64,000 nt of DNA, from NCBI RefSeq assembly GCF_051622035.1, contig NC_135361.1, positions 27,335,205 to 27,399,204 of the forward strand, in the 5' to 3' direction. The notes beneath the pieces were generated by a model. It saw nothing but the letters and a program-made list of their open reading frames with translations. It had not been told where the DNA came from and searched no databases. Of the stretch, positions 11,679-25,048 are shown one piece after another (position 1 is the first letter of the stretch; each line of letters starts with the position of its first letter). Origin of the DNA: Arctopsyche grandis. Lineage: Eukaryota > Arthropoda > Insecta > Trichoptera > Hydropsychidae. The translations under genes and the position numbers were made by a program.

Positions 11679-11974
11679 AGTCTCAATCGACACCGGTTTC
11701 GGGAAGAAGCAAGTGTGATGCTCTGGAGCAGTCTGTCAAAGCTTTAGAGAGCAAATTGGATTTGACCAGAAGTAGACTTCTCTTGTCCACTCAGTCTAGG
11801 TTTTCCGAAAATGACGAGACCGAAGGAGACACTCTACAAGGTTTAATTAGTCCTCGAAAAGCCGCAGATTCAGATGACACCATAGATACGTACGTCTGTA
11901 TGGAGAAAAGTGTGCTTAAAGATTTCAGAAAATCCATCTCCAATTTGATCAGATTTAAAAACAATCCAAGATGA
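11679..11974 (+). CDS. Orphan terminal exon with coiled coil, gene unknown
   Basis: A strong acceptor TTTTTTCAG precedes an open frame to TGA at 11972-11974, followed by AATAAA at 12057-12062. The protein (about 98 residues) has a predicted coiled coil (DALEQSVKALESKL) and an acidic middle, and ends in a basic KNNPR tail. Base composition is unlike the flanking repeats and looks coding. Upstream exons are not evident. Alternatively, a single-exon protein could start at the ATG at 11641, in the same frame. Reading phase 1 would be needed at the acceptor, or phase 0 if AG at 11680 is used. Family not recognised. Confidence 0.5.
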
Positions 11975-12056
11975 ATGCCATATTAATACTTACATATTAT
12001 ACATTATAAAATTAATCATAATTACTCATGTATTACATATACTAAATTATTAGCAT

Positions 12057-12062
12057 AATAAA
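12057..12062 (+). terminator. Poly(A) signal AATAAA for the 11679 exon
   Basis: A canonical hexamer lies 83 bp after the stop codon at 11974. A SINE tail begins shortly after, so the 3' UTR is short or ends at the repeat. Confidence 0.5.
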
Positions 12063-12084
12063 TTGTGATGACCCGCTTAACTTA

Positions 12085-12545
12085 TTTATATTTTATTTTA
12101 TTTTATTTTACATAGATATATACCAGGAAGGCTTGACAGGAAGACCCCAATGCGCTTTCCTGGACAATTGATTACAAACAATGCAGCATTTTTATTACAT
12201 AAATCACTGTATTTTGAGAAGCTGAAGAACACGAAATTAATAATTAATTAATTAATTAATCCACTGAGACATGTATGGATTTAGACCTGTACATAATTTT
12301 TTACAAATTGTACATACAATAAATACAGAAGATTTATAACAACAGGTAGGATGAGTTTTTTTGCCAATTTTGAAGAATCGTTTCAACAATGATCGGATAA
12401 AATTAGCAAACTCTGATAAGGAACGATTGACTAGGAGTCACAAATATCCGTCTAACCAATATTATTAAAAACCAGCCCGGGATCAAACGAACCCAATAAT
12501 CTATAGTGCTATACATAAACGCAACCACTGAGCCATACTGCTGGC
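12085..12545 (-). repeat. tRNA-derived SINE, copy S1
   Basis: In reverse complement it has a head with GCCAGCAGTATGGCTCAGTG (A-box region), a decayed B box, the body GCAAACTCTGATAAGGAAC/AAACGATT.., and the 3' end GCGCATTGGGG..GCCTTCCTGGTATA then (AAAAT)n. The family is about 440 bp; it is listed here as the first of eleven copies. Confidence 0.75.
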
Positions 12546-12787
12546 TATGGATCACTATGATCAAATCTATATCAATACAAGAATAAAACATAATTGAAAA
12601 CATTCCAGAGGGTGAGGTTTGCGAAGGAACGTGACGGTAGAGATTTGACCTACCAGCGGTTTTTTTGCATGTGCAAAACTATCTAAAAATCACGTGCCGT
12701 GTACCTCTCTGTATGTCTTCGCCATGATTTGTTATTGGATAGTTTCATGTTGCTCCAATGTGCACACATCCGTACTAAATTATGTAG

Positions 12788-13020
12788 AATTGTACAAATT
12801 GTACATACAATAAATACAGAAGATTTGTGACAACAGGAAAGATGATTTTTTGCCAATTTTGAGGAACCGTTTCAACAATGATCAGACAAAATTGGAAAAC
12901 TCTGATAAGAAACGATCGATTTGTAGTCACAAATACTCCCAAATCTAACCAGCAGTATAACGGACTGAACCCACTGATCACTTGGTGCTAAACATACACC
13001 ATTGAGCCATACTGCTGGCT
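12788..13020 (-). repeat. SINE copy S2, 3'-truncated
   Basis: Same family and orientation as S1, with head AGCCAGCAGTATGGCTCAAT. It lacks the GCCTTCCTGG 3' end. The pair S1/S2 stands head-to-tail, about 240 bp apart. Confidence 0.7.
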
Positions 13021-14225
13021 AATATGAATTGTTTAATACTTTTGCAACAGTTTTAAGATGATGACTATTTTGCATAAATTCATTAAAATTAAGTATTAGG
13101 GAAGATGTACTACACTACATATTATATATCACTAGTATCCCATCATAGTAATGTAAAGTTTATTTCAAAATCTTCTCAAGGTCACATTTTAAACTGAATT
13201 GCGCAAACTGATCAATCAAGTCTTGCCGTCGCTTTAACACGCAAGTAGAAAGTTAAAATATATACATATGTATATTCTTTTTTTATTTATTTTATACATG
13301 TATATAGTAATTTGAAGCAACCGCGCAATTAACGTGATCGTTTCGATTTGCATAATGACCGCTCGCGTCCACTAATAAACAACGAGAGCTCCAATTTGTC
13401 AAAAAATATATTCAAAAGTGAGCCAGACCGGTCCTCAAACATCCGGATGCGATGCTTCTTTTGAAAATTAAAATTTATTTGGCCCGAAGATCGTACGAGT
13501 GCCCGGCCAGACCCACTCGTCGCTCGTAAATTATATCTGTGAGATCTTAGTTTTAAAATGGCGGTTCGAATCTGAAGATGGTATCGACAGTAGAAGACAA
13601 ATCGCAAACGCCTTCACTGAACACTCGAACGATAGTGCTACGGCTAATATTAGGGCTACCATCTCACACCCTTTAAGTTTGTAAATATTCTTTAAAAAAA
13701 ATAATAAACGATTAAACAATATTCACTGTCACCCATTGATGTATAATACACTAGATCCGCCCTCACGTGTTATACTGGTCTCCCTTTTGGCGCATGCAAA
13801 ATACATGGCGCATGCACAGTTTCTCTTAGTAGGTAGGTAGGTACCGCTGCGTCATAGGGAAAAAAACCCAACTTCCCCGCTAGTTAAACCCCCCGCACCC
13901 CTCACTTAGTGAAGACAAGATCTCCGACCAAAATCACACGTCAGGGCCCATCTATGTGTATTATACATCAATGCTGTTACCGCATAAAATATACTTGGCT
14001 TTTGTAGAAAAAGCAGTGATGCGTTTTATAATTATTAAGAAAAAGTGGGATGCGTTCTTCCTCTTGCTTTGTAGAACAATAGTAATTGACAATAGTCAAC
14101 CATTTTTTGTGGGGAAAAGCAACTTGTCCGCGGGTCTTCGGCATTGGCTGGGTGCTCGTCAAATAAAATTGACCGTTACAAAGCGAAAGAGAAAAAATAT
14201 ATGGTTAACATTAGTAATTGATAAC
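13021..14225. other. No gene seen
   Basis: Mixed sequence. 13330-13680 is richer in CpG with short unsupported frames. 13730-13930 has C-rich runs and GGCGCATGCAAAATACATGG-type repeats. 14070-14220 holds fragments (AATTGACAATAGTCAACC) of a dispersed repeat also seen at 34540, 34740 and 61340. Confidence 0.4.
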
Positions 14226-14335
14226 TAAAGGGCGGATAGGATATTACAAAGCTAGAGTGCAAAAAAAAGGTTCTTCATAAAATTAAACAAAGCGCAGCAA
14301 CAATTAACAATGAACGGCACGCTTCTGGTCCGATC
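14226..14335. mobile_element. MITE family M2, partial copy
   Basis: It starts AAAGGGCGGA, contains GCTAGAGTGCAAAAAAAAGG and ends near CGGCACGCTTCTGGTCC. It matches the reverse complement of 21894-22050. Confidence 0.5.
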
Positions 14336-15579
14336 TCTATTGTAACAGTCTATATGTTAACAGTAAACCATTTTTTGTGCCCAAAGCATCGTCCCAATGC
14401 CGATATTTGGTAATAATGTTTAAAATTATCATTTTTTTTTTCAGAATTTGCAGCATAATTTCAAAACAACATAAAAAGAGACCTGAGTGTATTCGGTTAC
14501 GTAGATTATGTTCCATGTCATATAGATAGTTGTTCCATGTCGTTCAATATATGAAAACCCACCCCCACTAAGATCCTGAGTTAACTAATACTTTTCCGAG
14601 TAGAAGGGATGGGACTTCTTATATGAAACGATCTATTCATACATATAGAATCCGGATGTGAAGGATTCCAAGTGAAAAGCGCAGATTCAGTCAGATCTAT
14701 TTATTATAACCATGTCGTCCGGCTTGTTCTCCAACAAGTGACCATAGCAACATGCATCCGGTCTCTCCCATGCATACCACACACACTTTATCCCTAGCAG
14801 TTTGGCCAACCACACATATGGCTCGTTTAAAAATCATCCCTATATACATATAGGTACATAGTTTTAAATGGGAGTCTGAGTTGAAACCCCTAGTTGAACC
14901 AGTTCATAGTCGTTATGATCGAAGACGGTGTTTTTAATTTGAAATTGTTTTCAGCTGTATCAGAGTCAGATTAGAGTCGATATCATAGCCAGAATTTAAT
15001 TTTGGAGCAGGCTTAAAATTCACTTTTCACCAAGTGCACAAATGAGTGCATCAGGCCACTAGTTTTTAATAATTAAAAAAGATACATACGACCAAAATAT
15101 TATACTGCGGTGCATGCAATTTTTTTTACAGTTCCCATTCCATTTTCCATTTCAAATTCCAAGTCGGAATCTCATTCGAAGCCAGTCAAAGTATTTATGA
15201 CTAGACTTCGGCCACTCATCAAGGTAATGGTAACAAAATAAAGACCGTTCCATCAGCTTTCAAAGCAAGAGACCAAAAAAGCTTGTAAAAACATGTTTTT
15301 TCTAAGAAATGAACAATAGTGCTAGTAATATCTAGCCTAAGTATTAACTATTATAACTAAACTTCGGCGCGACGGTGCTATTTTTCAGGAAAGAGGGTTT
15401 GCCTATTTTCAACCTACAAAGCTAGAAAACAAAAAAAAGGTTAACAATATAGTGAACCCATTTTGCACGCTGATCGCCGATCTCTGGTTATAACTACAGT
15501 CAGAGTATAATGAAAGTTAGAGTCAAATCAATAGTTAATTTACTGAATCCATAGCACTAGATACAAAAATTTACAATCT
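14336..15579. other. No gene seen
   Basis: Several degraded repeats (CTACAAAGCTAGAAAACAAA at 15414, related to M2-type sequence) and unremarkable AT-rich DNA. Long poly-T at 14430. Confidence 0.4.
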
Positions 15580-16024
15580 CTATACGAATTGAACATAATT
15601 TTCGATAAACGTGTTTCGCCTGTGTTGACGTATGGATATGAAACTTGTACATTGACCGCCAAAATGTTACACAAAGACCAATGCACGCAAATAATTATGG
15701 AATGCTGTATGCTTGGCAGAGCGAGGAGAAATAGTGGGTGGGTGAAAAGCTTGACAAGGGTAGTTGACATAGTGGATAGAGTTTAAATGGAAGTGGGTGG
15801 GCACGCAGTTAGAAAAATAAACGAAAGAAGTGCTCGAATGTTACCCGAGAGAATGTAAAATGGTGAAAAAAAAAGCCCGCAAGTAAGATAGGTAGATGAA
15901 ATTATAAAAATGTGTAGGGTGAGATGGATGAGAGTTGCGCAAAACAGAGACGAATTGTAAGCGTGTTGGAGAGGACTTGTCCAGCAGTGGATGGTGAATA
16001 GCTGTTAATGAAGATGATGAAAAA
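15580..16024 (+). pseudogene. RTE-like LINE 3' fragment
   Basis: Translation reads VSPVLTYGYETCTLTAKM, then CMLGRARRN and, after frameshifts, an EMRVAQNRDE-type tail and SSSGW*IAV. This is the ordered C-terminal end of arthropod RTE-type RTs. It ends at GAAGATGATGA. Multiple stops make it inactive. It is longer than the 9420 copy. Confidence 0.75.
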
Positions 16025-16036
16025 TTTTCTACATAA

Positions 16037-16336
16037 TGTAACGTAGAGATTAGGTGAGTGGCGCTCGTGGACCGATGGTTTACTAGCGCAGAGCACCTGG
16101 TCTCTCGTTCCCGCTAAAATGGCCTCTACGTATGAATGAGCCTTATGCAACGGCCAATGGGATCGTCCAACTCATCGACCAATAGTTGTTGAGCCCAAAT
16201 ATGTATAAATATGGGCCGCTCTTGAATTGGAAACCATTCCGACCTGGAGCGTCAACGAGACGAATAAACCGCTTCTACAACCCTCCTGCGTCTTTCTCTC
16301 CGATCCTGGAAACCCCCACTTCACGTCCGCGTAACA
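16037..16336 (+). mobile_element. Solo LTR
   Basis: This 300-bp unit begins TGTAACG and ends CGTAACA. It has a TATA-like TATAAATATGG at about 16201-16210 and AATAAAC at 16263, in the order promoter then poly(A) expected of an LTR. No internal region or second LTR is nearby. The 5-bp flanks are not identical. It lies immediately after the RTE tail. Confidence 0.6.
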
Positions 16337-17366
16337 ATATCATAAAAAAGAAGAATTAATTTCTACTATTTTGGGGAATGGCATATATGGTAGCCCTGCA
16401 TAGTTGACTCCTAAATAGCCGGCCGCACTAATAGAGTTTAAAATTAAATAATTAAGAAACAAACAGTGAATATGATAAATACACTTGTGTTACACGGATT
16501 GTGAAATGAAATGTTTCATCAGAATAATAATTACGGTGGCTTTGTGCCAAATCACTAGAGAAAACAGTTGAGAGCACCTGAACTGCCCGAGACGAAGAGG
16601 GCGTAAAATAAAGAAGTACCGAGGGAATGCCGTTAACCAGTCATTTTCAGGCAATCGTGGCAGTGTTCATTGCAGAATAAAACTGTGGCTCGCGAGGACT
16701 CATCTCCAACCCCCCCATTCCCAAGACGATAGTCTCAAAGGTTGTATATGATTTTGGCCTATAAGTGGACATTCAAGATGTGTACATTTCGAACAGTTGC
16801 TGTCGAAATAGAAAGTAAATTTTGACCTAAGGCCTAAGAAAAATTGATATACATATTGTACATATGTATAATTTTGTACAAAACAGAATGTCTCAAGTGA
16901 GTTGTATCTGGCTCGAAGGACCATTATTTATTTATATAGGTGTTTAATGTGTAATTTTCTTTTACAACCTAGTAGCTGCATTTTATGACCCATATTTATA
17001 TGTACTTAGATATTAAGACTAATTTATTATTATCGTTGGACCAATATTTTGATGAACGATGAAGAATTTCACTATGAACATTAAAAGATAAAATCGATCG
17101 AATAATAAGATGAATATTTACACGACAGAGCGAGATTTTTTTTTAGAGTACATTTGCATTAAGGTCCATTTACACTTGTCGAACACTTTTTTTTATTTAT
17201 TTATTTATTTATTACATAAATTAATCATGCACACTCGCCTAACAGATTGCTCCAAAGCGACGAGTGTGCTAATACGCTCAATAGCATTTTCATGTAACAA
17301 TACGAATTTATATACAATAAACATCCACATATTCAAATATCAAATATCCACATCCACATCCACATA
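16337..17366. other. No gene seen
   Basis: AT-rich sequence with short frames lacking support. TTTATTTATT runs lie at 17190-17215, and a CCACAT tandem at 17340-17362 is next to the TTAA element. Confidence 0.4.
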
Positions 17367-18485
17367 TTAAGAGGGCTGGACAGCAGCGCCTTGTCTATAC
17401 AAACGTACTATACTTCTCCCTTCCTCAATTATGGAACTAGAGAAATTATTTTTTAATATGCTATGGATATTCACCATTGGGGTGCATCTATCGTTTTATT
17501 TTTTTGATTAATTATTTTTTATAGGAGCTAGGAGCCGCCAAACATCTATAAAATCGCCTCTTTTTTACACCCACGAAACGAGTCCAGCGTGCTTATTTAA
17601 CGCTTGATTTAAAAAAAAATACACCGATAGATGCACAGAAAGTATCTTTCTCATACCGATGATGATTTTTTTTTTTAAATTGGTCCAGTTTTGGAGGAGA
17701 AAATAGCAGAATACGAAACCTCGATTTTGTCAATTTAAAATACGTTTTATCTGGTCGAAGCGCAACTGTCGCATTCACTCAATATATACATATTGTCGCA
17801 TTAACTCAATATATATGTTACACCGAATCCATGAAATTGTCTATTTCAAGCATTCGGCAAGAGAATTGCCGAATGCATGAAAAATGCAAGCACGTTGCCC
17901 AGTTCACGGATTCAGTAAATTCTTTGCCGAATGCGTGAACTGGACAGCGTGTTATATTATAACCAAGTGTCAAAGTGACAGCTGAATAAGGATGTTTAAT
18001 TTAGTTTAATTTACATATTATTATGTATAATATGACTACATACATATGTTTCACTGTTAAAATATTGATCAAAATGTATAAAAATGACATTAATTTATGT
18101 ATAAGTCATATGAGATGATCGAAACATATGTATGTAGTCATATTATACATAATAATATGTAAATTAAACATCCTCATTCAGCTGTCACTTTGACACTTTG
18201 ACACGCTGTCCAGTTCTAAAAAACAACACCGGAGAGCTGCTGTCTATTTGCCGACTCCATGCTTTGAGCAGAAAAATTCTTGGCGAATACACGCATTCGC
18301 CAAAGAATTTACGGAATCCGTGAACTGGGCAACATGTTTGCATTTTTCACGCATTCGGCAATTCTCTTGCCGAATGCGTATAAAAGACAATTTCACGGAT
18401 TCGGTGTAACATATACATACACTCAATATATATTGAAGAAAGGAACGGTAACAAAATTAAGGTTTCGGGTGTACAGCCCTCTTAA
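17367..18485 (-). mobile_element. TTAA-flanked DNA transposon, copy A, with nested foldback
   Basis: TTAA at 17367-17370 and 18482-18485 bounds inverted ends GAGGGCTGGACAGC and GTACAGCCCTC. The content matches 53447-53976 in reverse orientation: CCTTCCTCAATTATGG, GGAGCTAGGAGCCGCC, CTGGTCGAAGCGCAACTGTC, AAGAAAGGAACGGTAACAAA. TTAA targets are typical of piggyBac or Kolobok elements. There is no transposase frame, so it is non-autonomous. A 596-bp foldback (17816-18411) interrupts it near the right end. Confidence 0.75.
17816..18411. mobile_element. Foldback element nested in TTAA element
   Basis: Terminal inverted repeats begin TGTTACACCGAATCC and end GGATTCGGTGTAACA and run inward through GCATTCGGCAAGAGAATTGC and TTGCCCAGTTCACGG. 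A second, inner palindrome (GTCATATTATACATAATAAT arms, 18000-18160) gives an almost wholly self-complementary unit. Target duplication is ambiguous in (AT)-rich DNA. Confidence 0.7.
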
Positions 18486-21400
18486 GCTCATATTCTACAC
18501 GAGCGTTTCTAAAATACCCGAAAAATCTTTCGCATGATTGTTTTTTGTTGAATATATTGATAATATTTTATTTCCGATTATGAAATACTGTTGAAAATAA
18601 AAAAAAAATATTACAAAGAGGCGCAAAATTTTCCTCTTGCCAAAGGTGGGAAAAATTTCTAGTATCGATGTATGCATATAATGTATTATAATAGGTACAA
18701 TAAAAAAATCAAAATTATGTTTTGGAAATTAACCAGCACTCTCATTCGTGAAAACTTCCATTTTGCTTCTAAGATGTAACAAATTAGGGCCACACTTATT
18801 TAATATGACTCATATCCAAAGATCGGCGTTGTGACGATGCTTTTCGCAAAAAAATCACTATTTTCAACCATGCTTTTTGCAAGCCTATTCTATTTTTCTT
18901 TTTCACTTTGTACATTTAACCACTTAGTCACCATAAGCGCACCGGTGCGCGCTCTTTCGTTTTTAAGACCAGACTCTAAATTAATTTTGGTTTCATCACA
19001 GTGACATCTAAAAATATCGTGTGATACCAAGGAAAATTAAAAATGTCGATATTTTTCTTTAGTTTGTTATATATTCAAGAGGTAGTGTCAAAGGTTGGCA
19101 CTTCACACAAACATAAAATAATCGAATCGGTTTCTAAAAACGCGTGGTGATTAAATGGTTAAAGGAATGGTCTATTGTTATTTAAAAAGCACCAAGCCAA
19201 CACCTATATCTACTCGTGTCTTCATTCTATACCCCTTTTTAATTTGGTAATCTTTAAATCTTGATTTCTATATTGGACGACAATTTTTGTAATGATCTTA
19301 CCAACTTAAGTAAATCTCTCAATATGCGATTCCTAGCTGACCAATAGGTATCTCGTATTCTCTTTCTACTATCAGTGCCATGAAATCATCTCGCCTTTGA
19401 TGAAGACGTTTACTTTTTTTTTGAAAAACACGTGTCTGAACTAGGGTAGCATTTACAAACCTGAAAGTAAGTGATTCCATAAAGCCGTGGATTGCAGAAG
19501 AGAGACAAGATTCGACATCACGAATCTGATCGGACCAGTCGAGTCGAGACCAGACAGGAATGTTTCGAGGAGAACCAGAATGACAAAAAGTGTTCCACGG
19601 GTCGAACAAACATTACCGAATATCGCCCACATTATGTGTTTACAATGATTTCGAAAATTTGAGTTACATTCCCAAAGTGTTTGCACACTTTTGAACGGTT
19701 TCCGACATTGACCGTTTACTTTTTTTCCCAAAAAAAAAAAAATAGATCTTCACTATTTATTCAAATCTATTTGATCCACAGAACCGTAGTGAACTTTCAA
19801 ACACATTTTGGACAAGCAGGAAACATTATTGGAATTATAAACGGGTTGCTATCTAAACGTCAAACGATACCGCAATGGAGTGCTTATATCTAATAGCTTT
19901 TTTTCTAAGGAAACTCGGTACGTGTTTACTTTGCCAAATCCATCTTGGATCGTTTTATGACCTATGTATGTACGTGCTAACATATTTATCGAGTATTGAA
20001 TACTTTTACTGGCAAAAAATTTAATCATTCGCGATAAATCTTGCATACTTGTGTAATGTACACAATAGGCTTTGAAAAAAGAAAAGCGTCGGAATGTTTC
20101 TCTTAAAGCAAAATCAAGCAACTATAGACTTAAGTACATGGTAGACTAAAGTGTAACTTCTTAAGATACGATAGAAAGCTATACATAACACTAGCAGGTA
20201 AGTATAAAAGAAAACATGTTGTAATCGGTGAGCTACATACTGAAGAAATACCTGTTGCTAATTGACTAGGGAAAAAAACTTATCTAAAACCCTAGTTCTG
20301 AGACTTTCGATAAGATCTTTTTGAAGTTGAAATAAAATTTGGACGCTTGCGAAATTTCGAGCTTTCTAATCATAGCTGCTATCTTTTGACAAGTATTGTA
20401 TTCTTGTGAAGTGTATACTTGAAGTGACACTCTCTGATAGTTTTTTTGTTTTATTATTAGTTAATAATTTATTTATTTCATTTGATGGATTCTTCTTGTG
20501 GAATACATTTGTATCATCCACTTTATGCATCAGTCATAAATATGCTTTGCTGATAGTTTCCCATAATCTTTTGAATAAGTTTTGTATATCCATATACATA
20601 GAAGAAAGCTACATTTAAAAGTACCTATCAGTAGTATTTTTATAATAAGTAATGTGTCCTACTTTGTAATTTTGCAAATTGCATCCTCTTCTTTTGTGCA
20701 GTTCATTCTGATGGTTGGGTATTTTTTTATCGTTTGACAAACTATAGTTTCCCGTTGCTTTTTATACAGAAACAACAACAAGAAAAAGGACATCGAAGAA
20801 AAATAAACAATGTTGATAAATTCTGACAAAAGATGGATGATCTGAATTTTAACAAAATTCAAATTGTATTTCTAATATCAATACCAGAAATCTTCAAAAG
20901 AACTAATAAACTATCGACCGTATCAGAGATCAAATGATGAACCTCTCAGTTCACAAATCAATCATTCATCCAAACCGAGGAATTACATATTCTTAAATAA
21001 ATATATTAATATTTGCAATATTATAACAAGAGTGAGTAATGAAATTTTCACATATTATATACATACATACATATATAAAAAAGTTAATCCCTTCATTCGA
21101 ATTTATTATAATCTAAATTTCACTTCTAATGGATATTCTTGTCAAAATATATTTTTCGTGGAAAACCGAAATTAACATTTTTTGTGTTAAGTCCTATCAG
21201 CAGTTTAAGTAAACAATTATGCACTTCTTGATAAATATACTGAAACAGCTGATCCAGCACTGCTCAAACTCTCCTCCGATCAATCAATTAATAAATTAAA
21301 AACTTATCCACACCGTTTAAAATACGACTTCGGTACATTTCCTGTATTAATATCCAGGGGTGTCGTCCAATCACCGTTACAACGGGTTTCCAACAAAAAA

Positions 21401-21893
21401 ATCTTCTAAACATACATTTAATCACGCAAACAACATATGTATAATATATTTTTCAACCAAATTATGTCTACATACTATATTATAATAATATCTAAATATC
21501 CCTGACAACCTGATTTATTTTACGGATGATGCTATTAAAGATTATTCGATATTTTCCACGTTTCTGGTTAACGTGCATTTCTATTTTCTTTAAAATATAC
21601 ATTAAAATAGATAAAACTTTGAATTTTAAACATAGAGATTCTTGAAATCCTATTGCACGACGGATCTGCTAATTTCGAATGGTTGTGCTAATTAATTGAA
21701 CTTAAATTTTGACCATATTTACTTTCATAAAAATAATGAACACTCATAACAAATTATTCAACTTTAGTAAAATTTATTCAACTTTAAATAAAATATTAAA
21801 TTAAACTTTAAATAAAATATTAAAATATTAGATTAAACAAATTATACCAACATTCAACAAATATATTGAACATGAGAAAAATAAGTTATTACT
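18486..21893. other. No gene supported
   Basis: AT-rich with few recognised repeats. Minus-strand frames at 19319-19731 overlap in two registers (FDPWNTF, SALWNHLLSGL); they could be LINE 3' debris but lack motifs I trust. Microsatellite-like ATACATACATATATA lies at 21058-21077. Nothing else is called. Confidence 0.35.
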
Positions 21894-22050
21894 AGAAGTA
21901 GGACCGGAAGCTTGCCGTTCATTGTTAATTGTTCACTATGCTTTGTTCAATTTTATGAAGAACCTTTTTTTTTGCACTCTAGCTTTGTAAATAGACCCAA
22001 AACGCCCCGATTCCTGGAAAAAGCACGCTTACGGTCCGCCCTTTAGTTAT
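21894..22050 (-). mobile_element. MITE family M2, complete copy
   Basis: Inverted ends CTAGAAGTAGGACCGGAAGC (left) and, at right, GCACGCTTACGGTCCGCC then CTTTAG. The interior has AACCTTTTTTTTTGCACTCT. It is about 160 bp. The copy at 41655-41790 shares the terminal CGCTTCCGGTCCTAC. No coding capacity. Confidence 0.55.
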
Positions 22051-23226
22051 TATCACTGGAATTCCTTCATTTACATTTTAAAAAGTTACATTTTTTTGTG
22101 CTATCTATGTACTAATAATATCGTGCTTGATTTTTATTTGTGACAAAAGTAATTTTTTATTTGCCTATATTTTTTTTAACCTCGTTTGTATTTTTTCTAA
22201 TAAAATTAGTTATTATAAGTTAAGGTGTACCAAGTGAATAGTAAATATTTTAAAGCTAAAAGTATTCGAAATAAAGTTAAGGTGTACCAAAAAAAAGTAT
22301 TCGAAATAAAGTTAAGTGAATAGTATCTAATTTTCGGTATTTATTTATATATTATATTCCCCATTTTAAATTAATTTAACGGCACACTAACTCCACCTAT
22401 TGCAATTTTCCACAACGTTATATCACGTTATTCATTTTCATCACATTGCATCACATTAGTTAATTTATCAGCACGCTAATACAATAGTCAATAGCCCACT
22501 GCATTATTCATTACTTCGCATAATAGACTTATTACAAATCATGTTCTATTGTTTATTGACAGATATCATTTGCGTCAAAAAGCATGCATGATTTTTAATT
22601 AAAAAATCGATCAATCAAATCTTTGAGAAGCTATCGAGTTTAAAATTTCGATTTGCCGAATTTGAATGCTCGACCCGTACTTTTAAAAAACACATTGAAA
22701 TTCTTTCGACGATTGAACGTCCATCAAAAGGCACGGCATTTTTTACCGACTTTAGATTCGTCGTATGTATTGCCGTGAAGATCGTTTCTCTGTTTTTTTT
22801 TCTTCTCATTTGACACACATGTTGCACACTGTGTCGGTGGCAAACGTGACACAAGCAAAAAGTCACTGGCCAAAGTTAAACAATAAAAAATAAATAAATA
22901 ATCGGCAAGTGGTAGTAAATAAATAACGAGTAAAAAATCGCGAAGAAGCTATTTTCAATGTAGACATTTCGTGCGATCTTCCGATGTTCTATTGTTAGTT
23001 GTGCCCAATCGGCGCTTCCACAACTTTTATGTAATATACTCTACTTATTTGCACAGTTTTATGCAATATTGACGTTTGCAAATAGTCATACAGCACAGTT
23101 CCAAAAATCACACCCTGGAGTGTTTTCGGTGATATATAATCCTTGTATTTATCCTTACTTGCCAGTGTCCGATGACGGTGAATCCCATATTTGAAGAAAT
23201 GTAGGAGAAACTTGTCGGTTGCATAT
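22051..23226. other. No gene seen
   Basis: Short direct repeats of GTATTCGAAATAAAGTTAAG at 22261-22320. The minus frame at 22615-22866 has no recognised motif. Confidence 0.4.
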
Positions 23227-23401
23227 GGGCCGGGCCGCACCGCTCAACTCGCGAACAACTTGGTTGAGGGCGACCAGACCAACGCATGCAGGTAGATGGG
23301 ACATGCCACACTCGTCAACTTGTTTGTCGCACACATTTCCATACATTTTTTCGTGTCGCGCAACAAGTCGGCCGACAAAGTTGCACGGTGCGACCCGGCC
23401 C
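23227..23401. mobile_element. GC-rich MITE with GGGCCGGG ends
   Basis: The left end GGGCCGGGCCGCACCG pairs with the right end CGGTGCGACCCGGCCC, one mismatch, with further weak pairing inward. It is 175 bp and much richer in GC than its surroundings. Several overlapping frames through it are shadows of the high GC content. Confidence 0.55.
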
Positions 23402-24236
23402 TATGGATATGCATACACGTGCGACCTCCCAAACTTATACATTCTGCACGTGCAACTACACCCGAATTCGGTTTGGGGAACACCCATCGTTTACGGTCAC
23501 AGCGGGAAGCTGGAGCAAAAAAAAAGGAGGACGTCTCATAGTGACGTCCCATACTACTCAGTGTGTCCCCTTAATCTCTAATCATTTTCTGATTCTGCCT
23601 CATCATCTTGATTTTTTTCAATTTTAAGTTTAAAGTTTATCAGTATCATGGTATACTTTTTGTGAATTTCAGGATACCAAAAGATGTTTTATTTTATTTA
23701 TTTTTTTATGTTTTCTTTTGAAATGCCTATTTATTTGTAATAAGTAGAGTTGTAAAGTCAGATCTGGAGTCATATATGTAGTTGTGGTTTTTTGGCTGGA
23801 GTCAGAGCGGTTAAAAATTCAAGCGACTTGAACTCAGATTTCGCTTTTAAATCGCATCTATTTTTTTACTAATGCATTTGATATTGAATTACTAAATGAG
23901 AGTGACTTGCCAATGTCTGATGAATGAAGATCTGATTTGGAGTCGTGTTATTTCCTGACTCTGATAAAAAGTAGCTTCCATAAATCAGGTAATTTTTTGA
24001 TAAAATTCTGCAATCAATTCTTTAAGTTTTTTCGTTGAATTGAGAGAAGAACATAAATATAACGGAGCTGCTATAATGCCTTCCGCAGTGGAAGAGTTGA
24101 GTGGCACGGGTTGTCGCACATTGTTTTCAACTCATATTTTGTATATAATCATCATGTAATTAATTTGGTACTTCTGTATGTATGTACAAAATTTGATCAT
24201 AGGTGTCGACTTAGGCAACCTCTAGTGGCACCTATG
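23402..24236. other. No gene seen
   Basis: Unremarkable AT-rich sequence with short unsupported frames. The GC-rich tract ends by about 23560. Confidence 0.4.
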
Positions 24237-24528
24237 GTTAGGGTTAATATATCGTTAATAATATAGCCACTGGAGCGATTGAGATGGAACTTTCAGGATT
24301 TGTTGTATACATGTTCGGGAAAATTAATGTGAAAAAAAAAACGGGAACGGAAACGGGAAAAACGGGAATGAGTGTCATTGCAACGCAATAATTTCAAATG
24401 TGTTCGATGCCTGCGTTTTTCCGACAAATGGGAACGGGACGAGAATGAGAACGAGAACGGGAACGGGAACGGGAATGGGAATTGCTTGCGTTATTTTAGC
24501 ATTGCAACGCATGCCGGGGTTCAGCTAG

Positions 24529-24529
<1 letters not shown>
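24237..24529 (+). mobile_element. Helitron, family H1, copy 1
   Basis: It ends GCATTGCAACGCATGCCGGG then TTCAGCTAGT (CTAGT 24525-24529), a typical insect Helitron 3' end. It shares CGATTGAGATGGAACTTTCA with copy 2 and carries a GGGAAC-type hexamer repeat at 24430-24482. The 5' boundary is approximate. Confidence 0.7.

Positions 24530-25048
<519 letters not shown>

Noticed and set aside
19319..19731. Two overlapping minus-strand frames as a gene
   Set aside because: They use different registers of the same DNA with no consistent motif; LINE debris at most.
23219..23627. Several overlapping frames of about 100 residues on both strands
   Set aside because: They pass through a GC-rich MITE with few stop codons in any frame; no frame is better than the others.
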